64,000 nt of DNA from Russula earlei. Lineage: Eukaryota > Basidiomycota > Agaricomycetes > Russulales > Russulaceae. Positions 32,306-42,887 of the stretch are shown one piece after another. The notes beneath the pieces are model-generated. The model ran no database searches and had not been told where the DNA came from. It saw only the letters and a program-made list of their open reading frames with translations. Numbering within the stretch: position 1 is the first letter of the stretch; every line of letters begins with the position of its first letter. The stretch spans positions 1 through 64,000 of the forward strand of contig JAGFNK010000227.1 in the NCBI GenBank assembly GCA_025769875.1, in the 5' to 3' direction. Made by a program: the position numbers and the translations under genes.

Positions 32306-33429
32306 TCCCTTCTCACCGGCAGGACACTCTTCGGCGCTTTCTGAGGATGTGAACATCCTACTTCCCTTCACGACAAATGGATCATGCCCCCTGGACCCCC
32401 TTGGTGTGTGCGCGTGTTTACCCGCTCTCCTGCCTGGCACGACATCACCTCTCTGCTGCCCAACGTATGCGCGCACACAGCCGCGCTTCTATGCGACTCC
32501 AGGCAAAACCCATGCCGCCGCATTCCCCACCCTGCCCCGTAACAGCGGGTATGGTTGCCAAAATGTCACACCTTCACATTGCCCGCTCCCGTCGTCCCTG
32601 TGGTTCCCACATGTCCAGCATCACCCATCATTACCTCAATGCTGCCCCACAGAAAGATCACCAGCCGCCACCACAATGTTGCCACAGGAGAAGTTGCCGA
32701 TGCAAGCACCACGCTGCACCACTCCTCCCCTTCCACCGCATCCCCATCCATACGTACAACCTCACCCACGAGTGCTGCCATCACCTGCAGTGGCGAAGAC
32801 CTTGTCGCCGTGCCCATATGATGACAGCACGAGCAACACGCAAGTCACCCCCTCAGATGCTCATGCCTTTCCATAACGCCATCGCCTACGCCCTTGCCTC
32901 TCGCCACCCCATTGCCTCAAACGACCACGCCTCAGCCTCTGCCATGACAGCAGCACCAGGATCAACAACAACAACAACAGCAGCAGCACCAATATCAGCA
33001 ACACGGCTGACGCCTGGCAACACCACGTCGCAACGACACATTTGACACACAATGCAAGCACACTCCTCCCTCTTGCTTCCCTGCACTGTGCCTGCATTCC
33101 AACGCATGGCAACACCTCAGAATGTGCACACCCCCCTTTGTGACAATGTGACCATGCGCGCATGAGGCTGAAGACTCACTGAAGAAGCTACACGCACATG
33201 TACCCATGCCGATGCCTATTGCTGCCTCGACGCACGCCTTGCATCATCATTTCAATTTTGTCTCTTTCACTCTTCCCTCAGTCCTTGTCCAGCCCCATGA
33301 ACTTAAGTGTGCCCTTCTCGTGTGGTACAGTTGTAATAGTCATATCATATCATGGATGGATTCAGCTGTAGGGATAATGTAATATTATCATGCTTGGGGT
33401 TGGCACCCCAAAACGCGAACATCCAACGA

Positions 33430-33980
33430 GTGAAACATCTAGCTACAGTGCATGAGGTTCCACTGTCCAAGTTTCAAGACAATCCATTGAGAAATGGTTG
33501 AGACATGGCAGTACGAAATTTTGCACGCAGCTCAGCACCCAAAAATTGAAACTTCAAAAACTGGATATTAGGCTCCCATATTTTCGCTGCACCTAGATAC
33601 AGTATATAAGGTCCCACTGTCCACGTTTCAAGGCAATCTATTGAGAAATGGTTGAGATATGGCAGATCGAAATTTCGAACTCAGATCACACCCAAAAACC
33701 GAAACTTCAAAAATTTAGAATCAGACCCCAACTCTTGGGCTGCACCTAGATACAGTACATGGGATCCCACTGTCGAAGTTTCAAGTCAATCGGTTCAGAA
33801 ACAGTTGAGATATGGCAGTTCAAAGTTTTGCACTCATGTCACCACCCGAAAATCAACATTTCAAGAACTAAATATTAGGCTCCCATATTTTAGCTGCACC
33901 TAGATACAACATATAAGGTTCTACTGTCAAAGTTTCAAGGCAATCTGTTGAGAAACTGTTGAGATATAGCAGTTTTATTT
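33430..33980. repeat. Four tandem units of about 155 bp, right foldback arm
   Basis: Inverse complement of the array at 30228-30775, with unit order and unit-specific differences preserved. Confidence 0.8.
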
Positions 33981-34735
33981 TCGCACTTGAAATGACATCC
34001 AAAAATGGCAAGTGCAAGGTCACGTGAAAATGACAGTAACACCATACAGCTAACAGCCTCAGGAGAACCTCTTCCAAGTTCAAAAGCCCCCAGCTGCACC
34101 CCTATGCCCAGACCTGCTCCACCCACTGATGCTCCGATGGAGCTTGAACCAACGACGATGATGAACATTTTCGTCACCACCACTGACCCCGACCCCTATT
34201 GACCTCAACCCACATCATCCAGAATGGCACAACCACCTACTCGTGCCTTGTTTGCCGGGTTCAGAGGTTGCAGAATACAACCTCTGAGCCCCAATCCCAA
34301 ACCCGACAATCCCTACATGCATGCCAACTGTGACCACAATACACACAGATCCAATAACGGAAAACTTGAAGGAATTCCCCCTGAGTTCTTCAACGGCAAT
34401 CACACATGAATGCACGCATTTCTAGTCATGTTCAACAGGTTCATGTCCATGAACCATGATAGTAAAATTGCAAGGGATCCAATTAAGAAGTGTGCTTACT
34501 TCCTCTCATTAATGAAAGGGCCGAAAGTCGAAGGATGGCTCGAAGCCATGGACCAATGGCTTGAAGACATGCAAGAGGATCCCACTAATGTGCTGCTCAG
34601 ACTTACCGCATGGGAAGCGCTATGACAACAATTCCATCACGCATTCACCAACTATGCCAAACAAGAGAAAGCCCAAGACAAACTCAAAGAATTGAAGATG
34701 AAAGATGGGCTTCTAGATGATTATACAGTGACCCA

Positions 34736-36345
34736 AAAAACCGTTCAAATGTTTTGTACATTTTCATTGTATTAACCATATCTAGAGAACCACTGCAGCT
34801 GATAACATGTTAGTGGGCTTGTTTTAAAGCTCTACATCATAGCTTTGTAATGAAATACTATATATACTATGAACATAATTATGTAAGAAGATATAAGGTA
34901 TTTCTTCCGGTGTATCCATTTGAACAGTTTTTTTGCCTTGGTATCTAAATAGGGTATATGCCAAAAATTAGTAGTTTGTGCATCCTCCATTTGCTTTGAA
35001 CACCTCTTCCACCCTCCTAGGCATACTTTCTATCAAATTCTGCACAACAGTTTGATCAATGGCCTCCCATTCCAGCTGTGTGCGCTCCCAAAGTTCATTG
35101 ATTCCCTTAGGGGGTGTTGGATAAGCTGCAAGCTTCTTTTTGAGATGAGCCCAAAGATGCTCAATAGGATTGAGGTCTGGGGATTGAGCTGGCCAGTCCA
35201 TGACCTGAATTCTGTGGTCTTGGAACCAAGATGTGGCAAGCCTGCTCTTGTGGATAGAGGCATTGTCCTGTTGAAAGAGGGTATCTTTGCATTTCTTCTT
35301 GAAATACTTGATAGATGCAAGTAGTTCATCCTCCAAAATGCTGCAATAAAGTTCAGCATCCATCTTTCCATCAATCTTTGCTGCATGCCCAACTCCTTCC
35401 CAAGACATGCAGCCCCACAACATCAAGGAACCTCCTCCATGTTTGACTGTTGGCTGAACAAGGCATTCAGAAAGGTGCTCTCCTCTTTTTTTCCAAGCCC
35501 ATTTCTTGCCATCTGAGCCCATACGATTGATTTTGGTCTCATCTGACCAAATTACCCTCTTCCAGTCCTCCACAGTCCAGTATAGGTACTTTTCTGCAAA
35601 GTCCTTTCTGGCCCTATAGTGACTTGGTTTAAGGTAAGGCCTCTTCTTCTTTGTAACTGCCTTCAAGCCTGCCTTGTTAAGGTAGTTTCGAATGGTCTGA
35701 TTGGAGATAGTGGACTCTTTGATGACCTCCAACCTTCTAGCAACCTGAGGAGCAGTATCTGCTTCTCCAGAGCTAAGAAGGCGTGTGGCAAAGCGGATGT
35801 CAAGGTTAGAGAGCTTGGAAGGATGACCTCCAGAGGACTTTGGAAGGTCAGGAAGGTATTTCTGGCGAATGTTGGTGATTGAACCAATGCTTCTGTGTGC
35901 TGCCTTGGCAATGTTACAAACTGAATGGTTGGCCTGGAGAAGGGAGATGATGTAGTTGACTTCATGAGGAAGAAGAGACTTCATGATGTTGTTGGTGAAG
36001 AAGAAGCAGCTGTTTTGGCTTATTAGCACATGGTTTGAGTTTATTATAGGTCACATGACCTCCATGTTCGATTTTAGCCCTCTGGGGAAAGAATATGAAT
36101 CTTAATCTGAGAAATAATGAATTCACTTACCAAGGCCAAAAAACTGTTCAAATGGGTACACCAGCAAACATACCTTATATATTCCTAAATAATTATGCTT
36201 ATGCTGTATAAAGTATACCATTACAAAGCTATGATGTAGAGCTTGAAAACAAACCTAGTTACATATTATTAGCTGCAGTGGTTCTCTAGATATGGTCAAT
36301 ACAATGAAAATGTACAAAACATTTGAACGGTTTTTTGGGTCACTG
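34736..36345 (-). mobile_element. Tc1-like element, apparently complete, TA target
   Basis: 1610 bp, beginning CAGTGACCCAAAAAACCG and ending with its inverse, flanked by TA at 34734-34735 and 36346-36347. The terminal inverted repeats extend about 210 bp at roughly 85 percent identity by eye. Inside each, a second copy of the terminal motif (TTTGAACAGTTTTTT) lies inverted. It interrupts gag of element F within the codons for DDY. Confidence 0.93.
34968..35984 (-). CDS. Tc1-family DD34E transposase, intact
   Basis: A 338-residue open frame without lesion, from MKSLLPHEVNYI; an upstream in-frame ATG at 36029 would add 15 residues. Helix-turn-helix DNA-binding regions fill about residues 1-120 (VCNIAKAAHRSIGSITNI; TISNQTIRNYLNKAGL). 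The catalytic triad is Asp in VIWSDETKIN, Asp in LFQQDNASIH and Glu in SPDLNPIEHLW, with exactly 34 residues between the last two. GGGSLMLWGC is the usual Tc1 glycine-rich box. Length is normal for Tc1. Intact ORF, complete ends and a TA duplication suggest recent or current activity. Confidence 0.95.
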   Translation of the reverse strand: MKSLLPHEVNYIISLLQANHSVCNIAKAAHRSIGSITNIRQKYLPDLPKSSGGHPSKLSNLDIRFATRLLSSGEADTAPQVARRLEVIKESTISNQTIRNYLNKAGLKAVTKKKRPYLKPSHYRARKDFAEKYLYWTVEDWKRVIWSDETKINRMGSDGKKWAWKKRGEHLSECLVQPTVKHGGGSLMLWGCMSWEGVGHAAKIDGKMDAELYCSILEDELLASIKYFKKKCKDTLFQQDNASIHKSRLATSWFQDHRIQVMDWPAQSPDLNPIEHLWAHLKKKLAAYPTPPKGINELWERTQLEWEAIDQTVVQNLIESMPRRVEEVFKANGGCTNY

Positions 36346-36774
36346 TATATCAGAATTCCAACTGCTAGCAAGACGTGCAGGGCTCAACGTCAATGAACCA
36401 ACAGTCATGTGACTGTTCGCATGGGGACTCCCATGGTCCTTGGTCAAGTTGTGCCTTGACCTCGAAGACCCCACCTCTTTCCAGGACTGGATCGCAGCCG
36501 CACAGAAACATCACCAAGTGTGGATGCGCAAACACGCCATCCTATCCGACCACTCTAGTGCATGTGGATGTGGCTTCAATCAACCACAGAACAATAGACC
36601 CTGGGGACGACTCGCTAATTCAGCCTGGGCCAATCATGGGAACAACTAAAGCAACACCACACCTCCCACCATGTGACCCAAACACTATGGACACCAGCGC
36701 AGGTGCGGCATGCAAAGCAGTCACCGAAGCCGAAAAACAAAAACACTGCACAGAAGGAAGGTGCTTCCACTGCT

Positions 36775-37277
36775 TGTTAAGATCTGACAGATCTTAGTAC
36801 CGACTCTTCTTGTGAAAGAGTTGCTTGATATAGTTCAAGCACTAGACTTCGAACCCTTTGATATTATCTCAGGAAGATTGAATGTAGAAAAGAGAGGGAC
36901 CTCTTTCAGTTAGAGTCTGCACTATAGTTTGTTTAGATCGTTTGACAAGATAGTTGTCTTGTTGAAAAGTGTAAGTCAAGCGTAAGGCTCGACTTCTTGG
37001 TACCACAGACTATTTATATGATATCTCAATAACTACTGATCCGATTTGTACGAAACTCAGGGTGCACATAGCTGGGAACCAGTAGTATCCAAATACATAG
37101 GGCGCAATTCAAGAATGTTAGGAATGACTCACGCGTGAGTCATTCTTTCCTAGTATCAGTCATGAATCAGTAAGCAATCAGTCATCGATCAGTAAGCAAT
37201 CAGTAAGCCAGACATATGAGTAATCACAGATGAGTCAGCAAAACAGATGACAGTCGGAGAACAAGAGAATCTTAACA
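36775..37277 (-). repeat. Solo LTR-C, reverse, TSD CTGCT
   Basis: A 503-bp repeat TGTTAAGATC...TCTTAACA, the inverse of 16890-17441, flanked by CTGCT at 36770-36774 and 37278-37282. It cuts the gag zinc knuckle between CFHC and the following residue. It is shorter than the copy at 16890, mainly in the GCTTACT-repeat region. Confidence 0.93.
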
Positions 37278-37561
37278 CTGCTCCCTCTGAGGACACCTGG
37301 CTTGAGACTGCCCAACAAAGCCAAAGCGCGAGATAACTCATGCACGCATCAGCAACACCACCACCATCACATCTGAATCCTCCACAGTAGAGGTTATTGA
37401 AGAAGACACTGTCGTCAAGCTGGCAAAAACAGCAAAGGCACTCTCTGTAAAAGACAGGGAAGCCTTCATTAAAGCCCTTATGGGAGAAGAGGAGGACAGA
37501 GAAGAGGATTTTTCGGATGCTTGAGCATAATGGCAATTGCTTGAGCTTTAGGTATCGAATC

Positions 37562-40500
37562 CATGTACAAGTCTCAGAGAAAGTCAATATCAGTGATGTC
37601 TACTATTTACATTGGATTGAACAAAGCTGAAAGAAAAGCTCTAATAGACAGTGGAGCGACGGAATGCTTCATATCTTGAAAATTGACAAAGGAATTACAC
37701 CTACAAGCCAGAAAATTATCCCTGGCCAGAAATGTTAAAAACATCAATGGAACACTCAACTGCTTAGGAAAAATCTCCCAAGCGGTCGACCTAGAACTAT
37801 AACTACTAGGACAAAGACACACACACCAATTCTTGGTCGCAGATATAGGGCAAGATGACATAATCCTAGGATACCCATTCCTGGAATCAGTCAACCCAAA
37901 AATAAACTGGTCTAAAAATGATGGGGAGAGTCACCCTGTCAGGGAAGCAGGAAACACCAGAATGGATAAAAACCCTGACTGACTGGGAAGAAGGGGATGA
38001 GCTGTGGTTGCAAACTCAAATACACAAAACTACCATAGCTCAACAACTGGCTGAATCTCAAATGGAAGACAAACCCAGAACTTGGCAAGAGATGGTCCCT
38101 CGTCAATACCACAAATATGGACAAGTCTTCATGGAACAAGAATCCAAAAGATTCCCTGGACCCAGGAAATGGGACCATGCCATTGACTTAAAGACAGATG
38201 CCCCAACAATGATCAACTGTAGAGTATACCCTCTCACCTAAGGAAAAGAAAGAACAGGGAAAATTCCTTGAACAAAATTTACAACTCAAATGGATAAGGA
38301 GATCCAATTCACCATATGCTAGTGGATTCTTTCTCATAAAAAAGAAAGATGGTAAATTCTGACTGGTACAAGATTATAGAAACTTAAACAAATGGACAAT
38401 ACCGAACGTATACCCACTACCCTTAATTCCAGAACTCATCCACACACTAGCAGGGAAAGAACTCTTCACCAAGTTCAACGTCAGATGGGGCTACAATAAT
38501 ATCTGAATCAAAGAAGGAGACAAGTGGAAAGCAGCCTTTAAGACCAGCGATGGACTGTTCAAACTGGCTGTAATGTTCTTTGGACTAACAAACTCTCCGG
38601 CCACTTTCCAGACCATGATGGACGACATTTTTCAAGAGGAACTTGCACAAGGTTGGCTCAAGATTTACATGGACGACATTATCATTGCCACAGGAAATGA
38701 TGAGGTGAAACATATGCAAAAAGTTAACCATATTCCGTCCAAGTTAAAACTACATGACCTATACCTCAAACCGGAGAAGTGCCAGTTCCATAAAAAGAAG
38801 GTTGAATACCTCGGAGTAATCATAGGAGAAGGAAAAATAACTATGGACCCTGTCAAGGTAAAAGGGATTAAAGACTGGCTGACCCCAACAACGTTAAAAG
38901 AAGTCAGAAGCTTTCTTGGATTCTGCAACTTCTATCGTAACTTCATACCTAACTTCTCCATAAAAGCTAGACCACTGAACAATTTAACAAAGAAAAATAA
39001 GCAATGGGAGTGGACAACAAAAGAAGAACAGGCCTTTCAAATCCTAAAAGAAACCTGTGTATCCTACCTGGTGCTTCGAACCCCAGATTGGACAAAACAA
39101 TTCATTCTAGACACTGATGCATCAGGATTTGCTATTGGAGCAGTCATATCCCAAGAATATGAAGACAGTCTACATCCAATAGCATACTACTCCAGAACAT
39201 TACTGGATGTGGAAAGAAATTACAATGTGCACAATAAAGAATTAGCAGCAGTAATTTTCGGACTAAAAAGTGGATGACCATTCTTTCTAGGGGCTGACAA
39301 ACCAGTTAGAATAAGAATGGACCATGAAAACCTCACCTATTTTAAAGAACCACAGAAATTAACAGGACGACAAGCCAGATGGATGCAATACATGCAGGAT
39401 TTTAACATCACTATGGAACATGTCCCTGGACACATGCACACTATCACCGACACACTTTCTCGTCACAAAGACCTTAACAAGGGGGTAGAAGAACAAAAAA
39501 CTACACTACTCCCACCCAAAATCTTCGCATGAAAAACCTACCTACCAGATAAACCTGATGAATGATGAGAAATCTTGAGACAATTTCACGACACCCCCTT
39601 CGCAGGACACCCAGGAATAGCTAACACCTGGGATTTAATCAAACAATATTATGAAGGACCCAGACTACGACAGTTTGTAGAGCAATACATCAAAGGTTGT
39701 GCCAAATGTCAAGAATCTAAAACCAATATACCCAGAAAGAAAGCCACAACCTTCCCACTTGATACACACATTGAACAAGGCCCCTTTCAATATGTATCAA
39801 TGGACCTCATCACCGACCTACCTAAATCAGAAGGATTCGACAGCATTCTTACCATCATTGATCAAGGATGTTCCAAAGCAATGAAATTCATTCCATGCAA
39901 CAAAATGATTGATGGAACAGGCATCGCACACGAATATCTGAAACACCTCATGCCTTGGTTTGGCATCCCTAAAAGAATCATCTCTGACAGAGACCCTCGA
40001 TTCACATCAAATTTCTCTAGAGCCATATGTAAGAATCTAGGCATCAAACAAAACATGTCCACCACATTCCACCCCCAAACCGATGGACAAACAGAAAGGA
40101 TGAATGCATGGCTAGAACAATACCTAAGACCCTGGACCACAACTCATCCTCATTCCTGGGCAAAAATGCTTCCCTTATCAGAATACACACACAATTCATG
40201 GAAACATGAAATGTCATGAAAATCACCACATGAACTCCTCATGGGAGTCAAACCTCAAATTAACATCAGTCTAGAAGACAACAATGTACCCTCATCCATC
40301 AATCGCCTGAAACAATTAGAAAATGCAAGACAAGATGCACAACAACTTCTAGAATGCAAACAGCAACCCCTAAGACCTGACATTGTGGAAATGAAAGAAG
40401 GAACCCTCATATGGTTAGAGGCAAAAAATCTCAAAACACAAGGAACACACAAGTTAATGCCTAAAAGATACGGCCCCTTTCCTATCGTAAAAAAGATCTC

Positions 40501-40813
40501 CAAAGTCGCCTATCAATTACAACTTCCACCATCAATGAAAATCCACAATGTCTTCCACGTCAATCTACTCCTCCCCTATACAGAAATGGAGGAATATGGC
40601 ACACCGTTCACTTGCCCCCCTCCGATCATCAAAAATGAAGAAGAATACAAAATTGAAGTGGTTCTAGACACCAGAAGGTTCAGACAAACATGTAAACTTC
40701 AATACCTTGTGCATTGGAAGGGCTACCTGGCATCAGATGACTCCTGGGTCAACCACCATGACCTCAATGCCCCAGAACTCCTAAGAGAATATTATTCCGC
40801 TTCAGCTGGATGA
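37562..40813 (+). pseudogene. pol of element F: protease, RT, RNase H, integrase, chromodomain
   Basis: The protease keeps ALIDSGATECFIS (about 37647-37685). RT has FFGLTNSPATFQTMMDD and the catalytic IYMDDIIIAT (about 38665-38694). RNase H has ILDTDASGFAIGAV. Integrase has the HPGIANT/GCAKCQ zinc finger, VSMDLITDLP, IISDRDPRFTSNF and TFHPQTDGQTERMN. The GPY/F-type YGPFPIVKKISKVAYQL follows, then the chromodomain (YKIEVVLDTRRF...LQYLVHWKGYLASDDSW). Lesions are a frameshift near 38238 and TGA codons near 37678, 38359, 38504, 39275, 39532, 39562-39567, 40217 and 40811. Comparison with F2 shows CGA at 39562-39567 and 40811, whereas 39275 and 39532 are TGA in both. Confidence 0.9.
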
Positions 40814-41724
40814 CCCTTACTACCCCTACCATGGGGCAAATAGAAGATGTTGTTCTTCTCAATGAAAACTTTGCCCTGACAAACCTCAAAAGGACACCAC
40901 CTCCCATCTATGAACCACCCACTAACAACCAACTCACAGAGCTGGAAGAACTTGGAGAAGGATGGGAAGAAGGAGACTTGGGACTGGACTTGCTCATCCC
41001 AGACCCAGGAAATGAAGATGACACACTTCCCCCTCATTTTGTCCTCCCCAACCTCACACACAGATTCCCTTCCCTACTAGCCACCTACGGTCCTGGATGC
41101 CCCACTCACCGCATTCCCATTCGAGCATGAGCTGACCCTTACCCACGCCCCCTCTTTACACAAAAGGACGCCTTCCTGTTCAAAGAAGGTCTTAAACACT
41201 CCACAGTAGTAAATGAGGCACTCAGGTTCAAACAAGACCTATCCTTGGAAGCCAAAGTACATCACTACTGATTCGCCATCAAAAAGGTATGACAGATGGC
41301 AAACGGTCTTGTCACCACTTGAGAAAGATACCATGACATGGTCTGGGAAGTAAGAGACTCAGAAATTAGATTGGCCAGGGCTAACATTAAGGCTTGTCTC
41401 GAACCACGAATCCTGTTCAGGTCTATGCCTCAACTCACCGACCAAGAACACAAAGAGGCCAAGGAAGCTCTCATGGACCCATGGTATCAGTTCTCCCCCT
41501 GAATCTCTGACAAATGTGCCTGGTGTCATGATGGAGGACACGACACCTTTCAATGTCCCAAAATTGCCATCTGCGTCCTCTGCAATTGTCATGGACATAT
41601 ATCTGACCACTGTAGAGACCCACACCAACGATGCAAGGTCAACAAGATGTGTCAAGTCCCTTGTGACCAGCTACACTTCCACACCCATCATTGTCACTCC
41701 ACTGTTATTCCCTACCTTGCTTAG
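40814..41724 (+). pseudogene. Third coding module of element F, two zinc knuckles
   Basis: About 300 codons in one frame (an ATG is at 40810), ending in TAG at 41724. All interior stops are TGA. Blocks are LLIPDPGNEDDTLPPHFVLPN, YGPGCPTHR, a helical stretch (KDAFLFKEGLKHS...), LEPRILFRSMPQLTDQEHKE, then two CCHC knuckles CAWCHDGGHDTFQC and CVLCNCHGHISDHC and a Cys/His-rich tail. Compared with F2 (57683-58950) about 100 N-terminal residues are missing, so a deletion joined the pol end to the module. Confidence 0.8.
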
Positions 41725-41730
41725 ACATTA

Positions 41731-41743
41731 ACAAGGGGGGTAA
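41731..41743 (+). promoter_or_regulatory. Polypurine tract of element F
   Basis: ACAAGGGGGGTAA immediately before the 3' LTR. The equivalent in F2 is the CCCCCTTGTTAAGG run at 57675-57688 on the other strand. Confidence 0.85.
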
Positions 41744-42882
41744 TGTCACTAGTACCGGTACCTTGGACCAAACTGGCAACTGGACAAGCCTACCCAGACA
41801 AGCCTCATGTTTCCCACACGTTCTCATGACTCACCTTGCCTTGCATGTACCACCACCTTCCAGCGTGTTCCAGTATGATTGCCTTGTCTTTACCTCATGC
41901 ATACCATTTGATATAGATAGTATCTGTCTATATAAACCTGTCAGTAGAGGGGAACAAGCCTTAAACTTCTTCTCTTGTGAAATATCACTGGATTCGACTT
42001 TGGAACTGTAGGCTTGCAGTGTTACTGAGTGGTTTGGGGTCTGGAAGATGCCAGAACACCTGAACTATGGACTGCACTGTTTGCATCATGCGTGCGTCAG
42101 ATCTTGATCGTTTATGTTCGTTGATATCGCGTTCGGAACGCGTTGATTGTATCTAACTGAAGATGTATTGAAGAAGCAATGAGTAGCATTGCTTCTGTTC
42201 CAGATGTTCCTGTACTGCCATGTACATCACTTCCTTGATTAGGAAAGTACTTATGACACCGAGATTGCTACTAGGGAAGCACTTAATGCTTCCAGCACCA
42301 AGATCGTTTACATAGAAGCAACCTCGCTTCTATGAGCTGCCTCTTGCTTCTATAGCACCAACCAGTACTACAGTAGCACAAACCAGTACTACAGTAGCAC
42401 AAACCTTATCCCTGTAGGGCTATATAAAGCCCCCAGTCTGTAGCAGTTGAGCCCTAAGCTTGACTTAGTTTGCCAATCCCAAACAGTTGACTCCTACCCC
42501 ATCTGCAGAGCCCCTCTCATCTTGTTGCCATACTCTAGAAGGATCTAATACTCCTTCCCCCCCACGAGCATTGCTTGCTTGACTCAAGCATATCTGCATT
42601 GGTAGGATGTGTTCATAGACACGACCATTGATCTTATTTAAGGCACTTTGGAGCCTTAACATGCAGGGAATCAAGCAAACATCTCAGAAATCCCCTCATT
42701 CTGCTAGGTCTTCAAACGCGAAGACTCATTCATTGTATTTCCTCTCTGTGGTACACACTAGCCTTTGCTGTGTTGTCACCGAGATCCCCAAATTTTGTGA
42801 GAACTTGTTGTCTCACTTGACTCAGTGCGCACGTCTCGCACGTGAAACGATTTGTCAGCAACACCGCCCCCAGTCGGTGACA
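41744..42882 (+). repeat. 3' LTR-F, split by a solo LTR-A
   Basis: Two LTR halves, 41744-42019 and 42667-42882, match the 5' LTR at 29271-29776. The second target duplication CCAGC follows at 42883. Confidence 0.92.
42020..42661 (+). repeat. Solo LTR-A, TSD TGCAG, with a small internal duplication
   Basis: A 642-bp LTR, TGTTACTGAG...CTTAACA, flanked by TGCAG at 42015-42019 and 42662-42666. It is about 20 bp longer than other copies because ACCAGTACTACAGTAGCAC is repeated in tandem at about 42361-42403. The CpG-rich segment at 42127-42146 is unmutated, suggesting a young insertion. Confidence 0.93.
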
Positions 42883-42887
42883 CCAGC

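Larger units (their letters stand above)
30166..34041. mobile_element. 3.9-kb foldback element with captured host sequence
   Basis: Two very similar inverted arms of about 1737 bp (30166-31902 and 32306-34041) enclose a 403-bp unique spacer. The ends are GTATTACTGTCATTTTCACG and its inverse. A candidate 8-bp target duplication, CCATAGAG (30158-30165) and CCATACAG (34042-34049), has one mismatch. The outer part of each arm is an array of about 155-bp repeats; the inner part is GC-rich with a GCT/GTT microsatellite. No transposase is encoded. Arms of this kind resemble foldback or MULE-like elements; the superfamily is not shown by the sequence. Confidence 0.82.
29841..37522 (+). pseudogene. 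gag of element F, in four pieces
   Basis: Gag remnant aligned by eye with the F2 gag at 62357-63995. Piece 1 (29841-30165) has MTMTQDWKTKGLSTPTIEG and WTGYYVNWKGAKVALGHLYG, then a TGA. Piece 2 (34050-34733) has ELEGIPPEFFNGN-type and IKKCAYFLSLMKGPKVEGW. Piece 3 (36348-36774) has EFQLLARRAGLNVNEP and the knuckle start CFHC. Piece 4 (37283-37522) has the rest of the knuckle, GHLA*DCPTKP, and an acidic C-terminus. The three gaps are a foldback, a Tc1-like element and a solo LTR-C. Stops are mainly TGA, one of them for the knuckle Arg. Confidence 0.8.
29271..42882 (+). mobile_element. Ty3/gypsy element F with four nested insertions, TSD CCAGC
   Basis: A 13.6-kb interval with LTRs at both ends (29271-29776 and 41744-42882), flanked by CCAGC at 29266-29270 and 42883-42887. 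Inside are gag, pol with chromodomain and a third module. Insertions are a foldback element (30166-34041), a Tc1-like element (34736-36345), solo LTR-C (36775-37277) and solo LTR-A (42020-42661). Without these and their target duplications it is about 7.0 kb. Many CGA-to-TGA changes make it inactive. A second family member, F2, lies on the other strand from 57173. Confidence 0.93.

Noticed and set aside
31163..33045. Long open frames on both strands in the foldback arms
   Set aside because: They are mirror images of each other in GC-rich, low-complexity palindromic DNA, with no domain or codon pattern. Only the loop has a recognisable motif.
40806..40816. ATGA overlap of pol stop and third-module start in element F, suggesting coupled re-initiation
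   Set aside because: In F2 the same pol codon is CGA and pol runs on to a TAA about 55 bases before a different start. The TGA in F is decay, and the module start there was altered by a deletion.
37000..41724. Classical RIP as the cause of all TGA stops
   Set aside because: Changes concentrate at CpG (CGA to TGA), and the Trp-site TGA codons are shared between separate copies. Methyl-CpG deamination plus inheritance explains more than per-copy RIP.
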